Shown here one piece after another: positions 52,172-64,000 of a stretch of 64,000 nt of DNA. A program made the translations under genes and the position numbers. Source of the stretch: Macrobrachium rosenbergii (Eukaryota > Arthropoda > Malacostraca > Decapoda > Palaemonidae); contig NC_089783.1 in the NCBI RefSeq assembly GCF_040412425.1, positions 45,120,125 through 45,184,124 on the forward strand. Direction: 5' to 3'. The first letter of the stretch is position 1. Each line of letters opens with the position of its first letter. The notes below the pieces were generated by a model. It was given only the letters and a program-made list of their open reading frames with translations, did not search any database and was not told where the DNA came from.

Positions 52172-52988
52172 AATATCAAAAGCACTGATGAGTGATTTGT
52201 TGCGTCTTGAAAATTTTATTTCTTTTAAACTTGCATCTTTATTTTTTGGAGTAATTACAAAGTTTGAAGATTTTTTTTTTTTTTTTTTAGGAACTGTAGT
52301 TTGATTGCATGACGGAATTTTTTAATGAAATTACTTTCTAAATTATTGAGAAATGTTACACTATATTTTTTTGCATATTATTAGGTGTTTCAAAGACGCC
52401 GAGTTCCAGTGAAATTCATTCATAATTCAAATGTTTGGAATTTTCATAATTTCTTTTTCACCTCAATATTTTTTCCTCTCTCCAATAAAAGTTATAATTA
52501 TCTTGCAGATCTGTATAAGTAAAGGGTGATTACGTTTGATGATATTATCTAGGAAATAATACAAAACTTGATATAAACGCTATTAATTATTCACTATTTC
52601 TCTGTACTACGGGGACTGGGCACATACCTTTCCGCTCATCGGAAGCAGACACAAAAATATGCATAAATTACCTATTGTTTTATTTCACGAATTGAGGAAT
52701 GGTTCTAGTTGCGGTGCTTAGCATTCAAATGTTGTTTTAAATTCCATGACCGCTGTGATGGTAATTCTATTTGGATATTTAAACATATAAGTACAGTCGG
52801 AGAATTACAGTTTCCCTAATTTGTATCTAAAAGCAGGACCATTTGCATTTGATTTGGAAAGATGTTCGCGCTTTGTGAGAATTATCACAGCTTCCAGTAT
52901 AGTGGGGATTTTATCTATCTATCTATCTATACATATATTTTTATATACCTATACATGTCTATTGTGTGTGTGTGTGTATATATGTATG

Positions 52989-52993
<5 letters not shown>

Positions 52994-53077
<84 letters not shown>
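52994..53077. repeat. (TA)n microsatellite
   Basis: Single TA tract at the position where the left arm carries the inserted repeat. TATC tetramers lie just upstream (about 52911-52930). Confidence 0.95.
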
Positions 53078-53079
<2 letters not shown>

Positions 53080-53606
53080 AGAGCCTGTATTACAGTTGTT
53101 TTTGTTTTTTTATCATCTCCATTTCCCTTTCTCATTTTCATTACTATTATTTTCTATTCTATTAGACTCTGAAGTAGTGCACATTACTGTCAGACTGCCA
53201 AAGAAATAATAGCAACTATCAGATACGAAAAATCTCTTGACTCGCAATTCCACAGAAATAAAATAAGTGATTACAAAATTCAAATTCATTCCAGAGTATC
53301 AAAGCTTCAGCCAAATTTAATCATGCAATGAAAAATACCTACTCTGCAAGATAAAAACCCGGTGATAGGTAATAACTGGAACTGCTGTTCAGTTGACAGG
53401 CAGTACAGAGACATTCAGACCCTTATTACAAGAGGGAAACGATACTGGCTTCTCAGTGTCGGTAAAACTGCTTTTTGACGAGGTGCTGGATTTTATTCCA
53501 CCGCAGAAAACCAGGTTGGTGGATATTTAAATGTTTTGCGATTCTGTGGCGCAAATTGTCTTCCAGAAACTATTCATTTTCGTAAAGTTTTTTGGCTTTT
53601 CAGTAA

Positions 53607-54062
53607 CTGATATTCGATTTCAAGGATGCAATATAATCCCTATTGGAAGTGAAGGAGTTGAATGATTTATTTATTTATGGAAAATGTTACGTTATTCCAA
53701 ATTGTTTCATAACAGAACCATAAAACTCCTGGCCAGTCATAAGCTAAATTTTCTTGGTTTCAGAAGCTTGAAACCTATTCAGAATGACAGGTAACTCTGA
53801 ATTCAGACAAGGCAGGGCTTAAATGTTAACTTCTGATATTCGATTTCAAGGATGCAATATACTCCCTATTGGAAGTGAAGGAGTTGAATGATTTCTTTAT
53901 TTATGGAAAATGTTACGTTATTCCAAACTGTTTCATAGTAGAACCATAACACTCCTGGTCAGTCATAAGCTAAATTTTCTTGGTCTCAGAAGCTTGAAAC
54001 CTATTCAGAATGACAGATAACTCTGAATTCAGACGAGACAGGGCTTAAACTTTCACTTCTGA
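53607..54062. repeat. 226-bp tandem duplication in the right arm
   Basis: CTGATATTCGATTTCAAGG starts at 53607 and 53833. The two units are about 95% alike by eye. The left arm has the sequence once (about 47330-47555), so duplication followed arm formation or one unit was lost from the left. Confidence 0.9.
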
Positions 54063-54295
54063 CAGTAAATCTCTTCTGTTGACAACGCTTTTGTGTGTAT
54101 CTATTCATACTGGTGTAAGTGCCATTGCGTGGCTGAACTGATTTCATCGTAATTTGGTACTGTTTGTGGGGTTACTACAAGAAGCTATTAGATGTGATGT
54201 TTTCAACCTCTTATGTGATATAAACGGAGTATGTTATTGTCAGAAAGGAATTTCAGCTGAATATGTACAGTATGTATGTGTGTGTATATATACTG

Positions 54296-54435
<140 letters not shown>

Positions 54436-54676
54436 CAAAAAGCAATTGTACATACTGATGTGTGTGCATGGTGGTTTGTTTTTATGTGAAACATGTATTT
54501 AAGCATTTAAATAATAAACATATGCCTGTATATTTGCATCGCATGAAGATGCATATGAATAAATCACTGCTGGGAAAATTACACAATTTTCAAAGTGAAA
54601 ATTATGTATCATAAACATTTATTTGAAATTGTTTGACTTTGCTTCGGGAATTTTGTATATTGATTTGCGCAAGCAC

Positions 54677-54679
<3 letters not shown>

Positions 54680-54744
<65 letters not shown>
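54680..54744. repeat. (GA)n microsatellite
   Basis: Counterpart of the TC tract at 46746. Confidence 0.95.
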
Positions 54745-54747
<3 letters not shown>

Positions 54748-54912
54748 GAGGCGGAGTCCGAGTGGCTGAGTCATTTATCACTTCTTGGCAGTATGTTCGC
54801 TTTTGTATACATCAAAACAAGTTTGCGCAAAGTTCTGACGCGTTCGACCCTTTGACTCAAAGTCTTGATTTTCGCTCAGTTTTTATATATATTTTTTTCT
54901 CCATCCAAATCA

Positions 54913-55555
54913 TCTCTAACGAAATTTGATTACGGAGGAATAAACGCCTCTTTTTTTTTTTTTTTTTTTACTAAAATATCAGGAAAAATCCACAATGACT
55001 TCTTAACTTATCGATTAACAAAGTTAATTTTTTTTATAAACTTTCCACTGCAAACCTTGCTAGCTCACAGACTGGTGGGCCAGACACCAATAAAATTCTT
55101 GTTTCTGCATTGAATCAGCCGCAGCAACGTTTTCTCCTATGGACAAAGCTGGTCTGCATTTTTTAAAAATTCATATTGTCCTCTCGGCTCTTCCATAAGA
55201 ACACTAATGAAGCTTTTAATAATAATATCGAGAGTTATCTCAAACACAATGTGTTTTTCTTTGCTTTCTCTTCCACGAGTCTCCATTCATCTTCAGCCTT
55301 TGTAAAAATAGGTCTGGTTCTTCCAACTTTCCTGATGCCTTCTGAGATCGCACTACTCTCCCTAGTATGGTGCGAAGTACATGTCCAACCCATCTTCATT
55401 TCCTTTATATCATTATCTTATTTACATATGGAACTTTCGTAAGACCCACTTACTGTGTAAGTTCTCATCCTGCTCTGGCATCTGACTCCTAATATCAAAA
55501 CATCCTCCCTAAGGTTTTATTTTCAAAGCGTCGAAATAATTTCATACTACGATTG
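54913..55555. other. Unrecognised single-copy DNA
   Basis: T-run at about 54951-54970. No gene recognised. Confidence 0.45.
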
Positions 55556-55563
55556 TGCTAAAC

Positions 55564-56285
55564 CAGTGGTTCTCAAATTTTTTGGTATCGTTACCCCCGG
55601 GGGCAGTGGTGTGATAGATCACCATTACTCCTACCCCATTCCTCTTCAGTTATGTGAAGTTATAATATAAAGGAAAGAAAAATACTGGAATGCTTATTTT
55701 CTAATGCATTTCATATGTAAGAAATTAATGTTGCTTTTACTCAAGTCTTAAGAAATAAAGAATTTAGATTTTAGACCTTATTCAATCGACAAAAATTATT
55801 AAAGCATTGTTATTTTATTACAAAGTGGAATTAAAACATTATTTCTTTGGGAATTAATAGAAAATAAAATTTAGAAAGTGACTCATTACCCCCAGAAGCG
55901 GCTTCATTACCCCCATGGGGGTACACACCCCAGTTTGATTGATTTATAGATTGACTGATTGATTTATAGATTTTAGGCATACATGCCAAAAACTGGGGCA
56001 ACTGAGGCCATTCAGCGCTGAAACGGAAATTGACAGTTAAAGTCTGAAAGGTTGTACCAGGAGGAAAACCTCGCAGTTGCACTATGAATCAATTGTTAGG
56101 AGATGGTGGACGGTAAGATGGAAGAAAGAGAATATGAACGGACGTACAGTAAAAGAATGAAAGCAGTTGCAGCTAAGGGCCCAGAGGACGCTGCAAAGAC
56201 CCTTAAGTAATGCCTATATTGCACCACATGAGGTGCACTGACGGCACTAACCCCCTACGGGGAACCCCCAGTCTGAGACCCACTG
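55564..56285. mobile_element. Non-autonomous hAT-type element with 8-bp target duplication
   Basis: The left end CAGTGGTTCTCAAATTTTTTG and right end, read on the other strand, CAGTGGGTCTCAGACTGGGG match the CAGNGGTTCTCAAACT termini typical of hAT transposons. Flanks TGCTAAAC (55556-55563) and TGCTAGAC (56286-56293) form the 8-bp duplication expected of hAT, with one mismatch. Repeated TTACCCCC blocks lie near both ends. No transposase is encoded. A SINE2 copy sits just inside the right end. Confidence 0.85.
55939..56265 (+). mobile_element. SINE2-family copy nested in the hAT element
   Basis: Bounded by an 11-bp direct repeat: CCCCAGTTTGA at 55928-55938 and CCCCAGTCTGA at 56266-56276. Both derive from the hAT right terminus, so the insertion split it. 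This sets the ends: 5' TTGATTTATAGATTGACTG, 3' CCCCCTACGGGGAAC. A duplication of this size implies target-primed (LINE-type) insertion. The body carries GGCCATTCAGCGCTGAAACG, TTGCACTATGAATCAATTG and TAATGCCTATATTGCACCAC. No Pol III boxes or poly-A tail are obvious, so SINE status is inferred from size, TSD and copy number. Confidence 0.85.
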
Positions 56286-56375
56286 TGCTAGACTAACGTA
56301 CGATCCTGCATTCGTACGTGATTTCGGTCCAGTTGATTTCTGACTTCTCCAGTGTCTGATTTGCTTTAATTCCAA

Positions 56376-56616
56376 TTTGTAATAAAAGGAACAATGCTTT
56401 ATTTTAATTTTTTGTCAAATGAACAAGGTCTAAAATCTAAATTCTTTATTTCTTAAGACTTGAGCAAAAGTAAAATTAATTTCTTACATATAAAATGCAT
56501 TAGAAATTAAGCATTCCAATATTTTTCCTTCCTTTATATTATAACTTCACATAACTGAAGAGGAATAGGTGACCTATCACACTGCTGCCAGGGGTAACAA
56601 TACCAAAAAACCACTA
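56376..56616 (-). mobile_element. Second hAT copy, reverse orientation, partial
   Basis: Reverse complement of the left ~240 bp of the hAT element at 55564 (shared ATTCTTTATTTCTTAAGACT and GAAGAGGAATAGGTGAC-like blocks). It ends in a degraded TIR (GTGGTTTTTTGG on the minus strand). Lies ~90 bp beyond the first element. Confidence 0.85.
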
Positions 56617-58844
56617 AATTACAACTCAAGAGAACATGTATCGAATTATACATTCATACGTGACTGATTTCCAATTCTTATTTGGCCCTCAATATCTGAT
56701 TTGCTTGTCTTTTAATACATTCCAACTAGAGAGCACATTTATTAGATATCATTGTACCTAAACAATTCAAAAAACCTACTCCATCAATGTTTTCCCCAAC
56801 TAATATTATTTCACCCATTTGTGCATACTTCTCTCATTACTTGTTTTCTTAGATTCATCTCTAGTACCATTTTTTCAAGATACATTCATCTGCTTATTCT
56901 ACATCAGTTAGGTTTCTGTTGCTATTCCAGTGTAAATCTTCCCACCCAATCGCAACCACTTTTTTTTTACGGGCTGTTCTATGAGCAAGAGCCCGTGCTG
57001 ACATAAAGCCAGCTAAATAAAAAACAATAACCACTTTTTCCTTCTATTGAAATCCATGAGAAGGGCAAAGAGCAAAGATGACATAACATTCCCTCGCGCC
57101 AACTCACCAGTGACCGTAATGTATGATAAAAACAGAAGTTACGAAGCTGATAAAAAAAAAAAAATACTTTCCTCTAAAAATAAAATAAAATTTTACCGAC
57201 GAGACATAATTGCGTTATAATACAAACTCTAATGAGTAGAATTACCTGCTAATAGAGAGCTAATTCCACTTATCTCATGTCAGACTTTGATATTACATTT
57301 CTGATTTTTGTCCCCTGATAAAAATATGGGAAATGGCCTCCCTGAAAAATTAATGTTTTATTTACAAAAGATGTTCCTGAAACTACTATTAAAATAATAT
57401 AAGTAAGTATTTTGTCTGGATGCAGTCCACAACGACGATAACTTTCAATGAATGATGACAGTGAAATTTCACTCCGATCATTATTTGATAAATGAATACT
57501 TTTTTTGCGTGGAATTCAAATGAATTCAAATGCTTGTTACCGCATAGTATCAACTACTAGTAACGCCGTGCTATTGAATGAAGTTAATAACACACGAGAG
57601 AAAACGGAAGGGAAAGCAGGGGAAACTATGCTATCGTTCCTTGACGACCCTTCAAAGTTACGCTTCGAACATCAAGAAGTTCGAGCAGCTAATTTGGTTA
57701 CATAGCCTGCGAGTCTGCACTATTCTCACAGGTAGGTAAAAGCACGCTTAGGTGAGTGGTCGCGAATATCATGGCGTAAAATAAGGGTTCTCTAAAATCA
57801 AGTGGGTCAGAGATATTATGCAACAGCCGTTCACGTCAAAATTGGTTGCATCCGACCGACGGTAATTGTGAGTCCGCTCTGGGATGCCTTCAATGCCTGT
57901 CATTGCCGGCAGGAAGAGGGGGAAAAAAAGGTTGTTTGATCTTTCTGGGAAAGCTGATCGGAATGTTTTGATGGCCGCCGAGGAATGAAGCCTAATGAGG
58001 CCCATTCGTACCAGACCACAACCTTTTTAATTTTGTTTTCTTAATGGCCTGGCTCTTGAGTTACGGGAGAGTTTTAAGAACGAGAGCAATGCATTCGATG
58101 TAAACAAGTGTCATTAAGCGATGATCATATTTCGATACGAGTCAGTACATTTTATTTGGGATTGATCCGGCAAAAAGCTAGATAGTAATCACTGTTGCAT
58201 TCATCTTTTAACTGCTGAGTCAAGGATGAACCCTCTGTTCAGAAAATTTCCAAACATTAGCCATTTTGTATTCCTACACGTAAGGTCATCAGCAGAACAT
58301 CCAACCACCCTACGGACATGAGGCAATTGCCTCAACACGGCCCGTAATGTCACTTCCTGGGTAGTAAGGCTATTCCATGCCTAAACCTTTTCCACTCCAC
58401 TAATCCAGTAATTTTCTAGATTTTTCTCTCACTCTTCTTCCCAAACTTCCAAATTAGACAATTGTGACTTTCCTGTCATCGACTATTCCCTCAACATCAT
58501 CGAACGATCCCAAACACTCTGATCTATTTTTTCACTTACGTTGTATTATTACTTGTTCACATCCTCACATTTCTCACCTTCCAAATCCCTTCTTATGCCA
58601 CAAAAAAGTTCTTCACAAATGTATCAGCATTTGTACAGTAAATTCACACTTCACTTCCATAACTGTCTAATACAGGCTCGGAGATGCAGAACTAGAGAAG
58701 TGGTACTGATTTCACGTATCGAGAAGAAAGACAGTGAAAGAGGTTCTGGAAGCTGGAATCTGTGCCTTGCTGGTTTTAGAGGACAAAGGAATAGTGGCTG
58801 TGCCAGGTGGTTTAAATGCTAAAGCATGAGACAGAAGGAGATGG

Positions 58845-58845
<1 letters not shown>
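56617..58845. other. Unrecognised single-copy DNA
   Basis: No gene or repeat family recognised in 2.2 kb. Short frames at 56752, 57505, 57769 (minus) and 58464-58822 lack motifs or splice context. CACAG then GTAGGTAAAAG, a donor-like site, lies at about 57731. Confidence 0.35.

Positions 58846-58901
<56 letters not shown>
58846..58901. repeat. (TA)n, left flank of the LTR
   Basis: TA tract interrupted by the adjoining element. Confidence 0.95.
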
Positions 58902-60260
<1,359 letters not shown>

Positions 60261-60574
60261 AATAATATAATTTCACGTCTCAGCACACTAGAAAGGTTAA
60301 TGTATTCGGAAGGCACGGCGTCTTTCGAGCGAGCGAACGATTAAGAAAAAAAGCTTCGCAAAATGTTCCATCATTTTCAAAACAGAAACAAGGTTAGTAT
60401 GTTAACTTTGCTCTTTTCTCAGAAAGATTAAGGGGAACAGTATAATACGGTCCATAATTAAGTTTATCTTTCCTTACTTCATTAACAAAGTATTGGGAAC
60501 TTCTGTGATGTAGGATGCGGCCACATTTTAAAGAGCTTTGGAAGTTTATGAAGCCTATTCAAGCCAGCTAACGA

Positions 60575-60577
<3 letters not shown>
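60261..60577. other. Unrecognised DNA
   Basis: No feature recognised apart from a donor-like AAG/GTTAGT at about 60392. Confidence 0.4.

Positions 60578-60652
<75 letters not shown>
60578..60652. repeat. (GA)n microsatellite
   Basis: Pure GA tract. Confidence 0.96.
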
Positions 60653-60654
<2 letters not shown>

Positions 60655-60920
60655 CGTGGAAATCTCTGCACTCGAAGAGAGAAATGAACAGCTCCTTAGA
60701 GAGATTGGTTTTTGTTCTGAAAGAAAACTATTGGGAGGTCTGAGAACAAAATTTTCATGTAAAAAGTGAAACAAAACTGGTGAGTATTTTCCTCCTATTG
60801 CACAAAGACAACACGGAAAGGAAAACCAATAATCTTTGCAATAATATAACATTTTCCGTGCCTACACTCTCATATAATTTGCAAATTTTACAGGTGGCAT
60901 TTATATGCTTTCGAACGCAC

Positions 60921-61374
<454 letters not shown>

Positions 61375-61752
61375 AACAAGTAAAAAATGCGCCGAAGTTT
61401 CCTCGGCACAGTCGAGTTTTCTGTCCGGTGGTGGCCTCATCCACGGCCCATAAAACTCTTAGTCGCAGCCCATGAAACTCAGCCACGGTCCGGTGGTGGC
61501 CTATGTTGTTGGTACCTATATCGCTGCCAGAGGCATTTTTATGGCTAATTTTAACCTTAAATAGAATAAAAACCATTGAGGCTAGAGGGCTGCAATTTGG
61601 TATGTTTGATGATTGGAGGGTGGATGATCAACATAAAAATTTACAGCCCTCTAACCTCAGTAGTTTTCAAGATCTGATCTGAGGGCCTGATGACTGAAGA
61701 CAAAAAGGTGACTCGACAGTTTTGGTTTAAGGTGGTATTGAAAACTAAAATC
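61375..61752 (-). mobile_element. CHP repeat, copy 8 (subfamily A), inserted in LINE
   Basis: Starts AACAAGTAAAAAATGCGCC with hairpin GCGCCGAAG..CTCGGCAC. It carries the subfamily-A middle (CCGGTGGTGGCC twice, flanking ACGGCCCATAAAACTCTTAG) and the central inverted repeat, and ends in a degraded CTAAAATC. The flanks are one LINE coding sequence: ..TGGAATGATGAAC before and AGTCTGCTTATGATTGGG after. Joining them restores frame, so element ends are known to about 2 bp. No duplication longer than about 2 bp is present. Confidence 0.88.
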
Positions 61753-61830
61753 AGTCTGCTTATGATTGGGAAAATAAAGTGATCAAAAGATTCTCTAAGA
61801 AAAAGGTGACAGATCCAATATTAGTGTTAC
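61753..61830 (+). mobile_element. LINE reverse-transcriptase fragment, 3' part
   Basis: Continues the fragment at 61113: AYDWENKVIKRFSKKKVTDP. It corresponds to the family's xSDWxxGVIVxxxKKGDLxD segment that directly follows WNDEQ in intact elements. Homology fades after about 61830. Confidence 0.65.
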
Positions 61831-63302
61831 ATGTTGTGTTTTTGCTAAATTTCTTCTGATGGCTTTTTTTCGATTAAGATAAGTCATTGGACACCGTTCC
61901 CAGACCAATATCATATCAAAGTTTGTAACCCTGATCAAAAACTACTGGGCATATAATATGAATGAGAGAGAGATTCTCAAAGAGAGAGAGAGAAATAAGA
62001 TATTTTCCTTTCAAACACCTGGTTGCAGCCAACTCCATTGCAAAATATATACATAAAAATATAAATATATTCATAAAAATATATTCATCATCCACAACGC
62101 AATACGAGGGCAATCAGGACAACAGAAATGCAACTTAAGCACCTGATTAAAATGGGAAAAAAATCTGGTTTTCATTGTTAAAATTCCTTTATTTCATGTC
62201 CGGTTCACCTTTTAAAACGGAGGATAAACCTGATTACTTGTATGTCAAAACACGGCTCGCCTGAATTGACGAGTAATTAGAATTGCAGATCTCCCAGCCA
62301 GTGGTTTTGAAGTTCTGCTCAATGAAGGGGTAAAAGCACTGTGTGATATGTTGATGAGGAAGAGATCAGAACGAAGTTCAAGTGAGCAAGAGTAACTAAC
62401 ACCAAGTCGGAATGAACTACGTGGTCATGTATCTTTCTTTTAGCAAAATATTTAAAAAGTATATGTGGATTAGATGTATAGAGTGAATTTATAGGGGAAA
62501 ATATCGAATATATGGTACTAAGAAACTCCGTACACATATCATTGTAGGCCTCCAGTTCCTAATCAGACTTTTTTATTTTCTGGCATCCTAATCAGACTTT
62601 TTTTTTTTTTAGCGTTTTAATATTTTTTTTTTTAGAACTGGAACAGATATTTTTCAGAGATGAGTAGAAGAAAAGTTAAAGGTAACGTGACGGATCTTAC
62701 TTATAGTCCTGGAAATGATAAATGATAAAATAGATGTCTGTTGGGAAGGTAGTAAGAGATGTAAACGTAGCACCAACATTATTAATTTACGAGATAAAAT
62801 GAAAAATTCCTCCCCCTCCCTTACAAATTTATCGACCATTCAATTAGACGAGAAGGCGAAGTTCAAATGATAACGTGAGATTACTAAATAAAGCCTAAGA
62901 CGGTAGAAATTAAGAAGAGTGGCTTGGAAATAGTTAATTTAGCATTATTACAACAATGTCGAGTTTAAGAGTTATTGTGTTTGTTTTTTTTTGCATCAGT
63001 GTGAATTTAAAAAAAAATAATTTTGGTACATTTTATCAGCGGAAACAATCATTTTTCGGGTACAAATCTGACAGGCTTCACCAATGCATAAATTATTGCT
63101 ATGCAGATTGAACAAGATAGGTATTTTTTTAAATGACACTATCTATAACAGCACATCAAACATTAACGTCTGAATTATATTCTTCAGTATATATACGTTG
63201 CCACTGTTGCCAACTACAGTGTCTGTAAATTCCTTTTAAATTATTTCACTAGAATTATGTTCTCACCTCTAATAACAGGAAATATTTCAACAGGAGGTTA
63301 GG
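61831..63302. other. Unrecognised DNA
   Basis: May include further decayed LINE sequence immediately after 61830, but nothing beyond it is recognisable. Short T-runs lie at 62577-62634. Confidence 0.4.
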
Positions 63303-63709
63303 ACAAGTAAAAAATGCGCAATCGAATTTTCTGTACGGCGCATAATCAAGGCCACCGAAAATAGACCTAATCTTCAGGTGGTCTGGGTATAATGCTGTAT
63401 GAGCCGCGGCCCATTAAACTCTCAGCCGGCCGTGGTGGCCTCTGTTGTTGCATTGCCAGAAGCACGATTATGGCTAACTTTAACCTTAAATGAAATAAAA
63501 ACCACTGAGGCTAGAGGGATACAATTTCGTGTGTTTGATGATTGGGTGGTGGATGATCAACATACCAATTTGCAGCCCTCTAGCTTCAGTAGTTTTTAAG
63601 ATCTGAGGGCGGACAGAAAAAGGCGGATAGAAAAAAGTGCGGACAGAATAAAGTGCGGACGGACAGACAAAGCCGGCACAATAGGTTTCTTTTACAGAAA
63701 ACTAAAAAC
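63303..63709 (-). mobile_element. CHP repeat, copy 9 (subfamily B)
   Basis: Starts ACAAGTAAAAAATGCGCAATC: the hairpin segment between the two GCGC motifs is precisely deleted. The subfamily-B hairpin is degraded and the central inverted repeat is present. A GCGGACAGAAAAAG unit is expanded to about four degenerate copies (63610-63664). Ends AGAAAACTAAAAACG. Confidence 0.88.
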
Positions 63710-63906
63710 GAACATTCCACAACCACTCATAAACATGCACCAAATCATGCCACTGTGTCTTTGTGTACAAACGAACGCACAAACATACACATACACGCGC
63801 CGTCCTGGTGAGTCTAAAAACATTCCATACACCTCCATCGCATCTATCTTTACCTATATAAATATAAACAATCCTTAGTATATCAGGCATATAATATTTA
63901 GTTTAT
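63710..63906. other. Unrecognised DNA
   Basis: No feature recognised. Confidence 0.4.
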
Positions 63907-63962
<56 letters not shown>

Positions 63963-64000
63963 TTAACCACACTATTATCAATTATATATATATATATATA
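63907..64000. repeat. (TA)n microsatellites at the window edge
   Basis: TA tracts at 63907-63956 and 63981-64000 with a short AT-rich gap. The second continues past the window. Confidence 0.95.

Noticed and set aside
47546..53530. Matching outward-facing frames in the two palindrome arms (47788 to 47546 minus; 53369-53530 plus) with VKL..FIPPQ
   Set aside because: Over 53 shared codons I counted 19 substitutions, 17 of which change the residue. That is what neutral drift gives, so there is no sign of protein-level constraint. The right frame also stops early.

Overview
The window is AT-rich, non-coding animal DNA. Microsatellites are extremely dense: (TA)n, (GA)n, (AAT)n and (CA)n tracts break it up from end to end. 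Interspersed repeats include non-LTR retrotransposon remnants, tRNA-derived SINEs, hAT and MITE-like DNA elements and a probable solo LTR. This texture fits a decapod crustacean, possibly a caridean shrimp. The two commonest repeat families resemble sequences I associate with palaemonid shrimps, but that is memory, not a search. I recognise no intact protein-coding gene, rRNA gene or functional tRNA gene. Most long open frames are artefacts of TA or GA tracts.

Layout. 1-8 kb: TA/CT/GT microsatellites around unrecognised single-copy DNA, with one decayed LINE tail at 6.5 kb. 8.7-20.1 kb: a repeat-dense stretch holding a tRNA-derived SINE, five of the nine copies of a ~400-bp multi-hairpin repeat (here called CHP), an inverted pair of a second repeat family (here called SINE2), a MITE-like palindrome, a higher-order tandem repeat and a LINE C-terminal fragment. 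20-30 kb: compound microsatellites, a three-unit tandem repeat, a decayed LINE endonuclease region on the minus strand, then less repetitive, locally CpG-richer DNA with promoter-like motif clusters. 30-39 kb: mostly single-copy DNA with G-quadruplex motifs, two weak candidate exons and a 1.2-kb minisatellite of about 30 units, most of which carry a 3' splice-site-like motif. 39.8-46.1 kb: an inverted CHP pair, large TA arrays and a LINE tail with a 51-bp in-frame expansion. 46.6-54.9 kb: an imperfect palindrome with ~3.5-4-kb arms. 55.5-60.1 kb: a hAT-type element with target duplications and a nested SINE2, a second inverted hAT copy, and a probable 1.2-kb solo LTR inside a TA tract. 60-64 kb: a reverse-transcriptase fragment interrupted by a CHP copy, another CHP copy and terminal TA arrays.

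There is no gene network to describe; the history is one of nested insertion, inversion and tandem expansion. The most interesting items are the CHP family (nine copies, several hairpins each, and one insertion whose removal restores a LINE reading frame to the exact residue), the 8.3-kb palindrome, the splice-acceptor-bearing minisatellite and the in-frame LINE-tail expansion.
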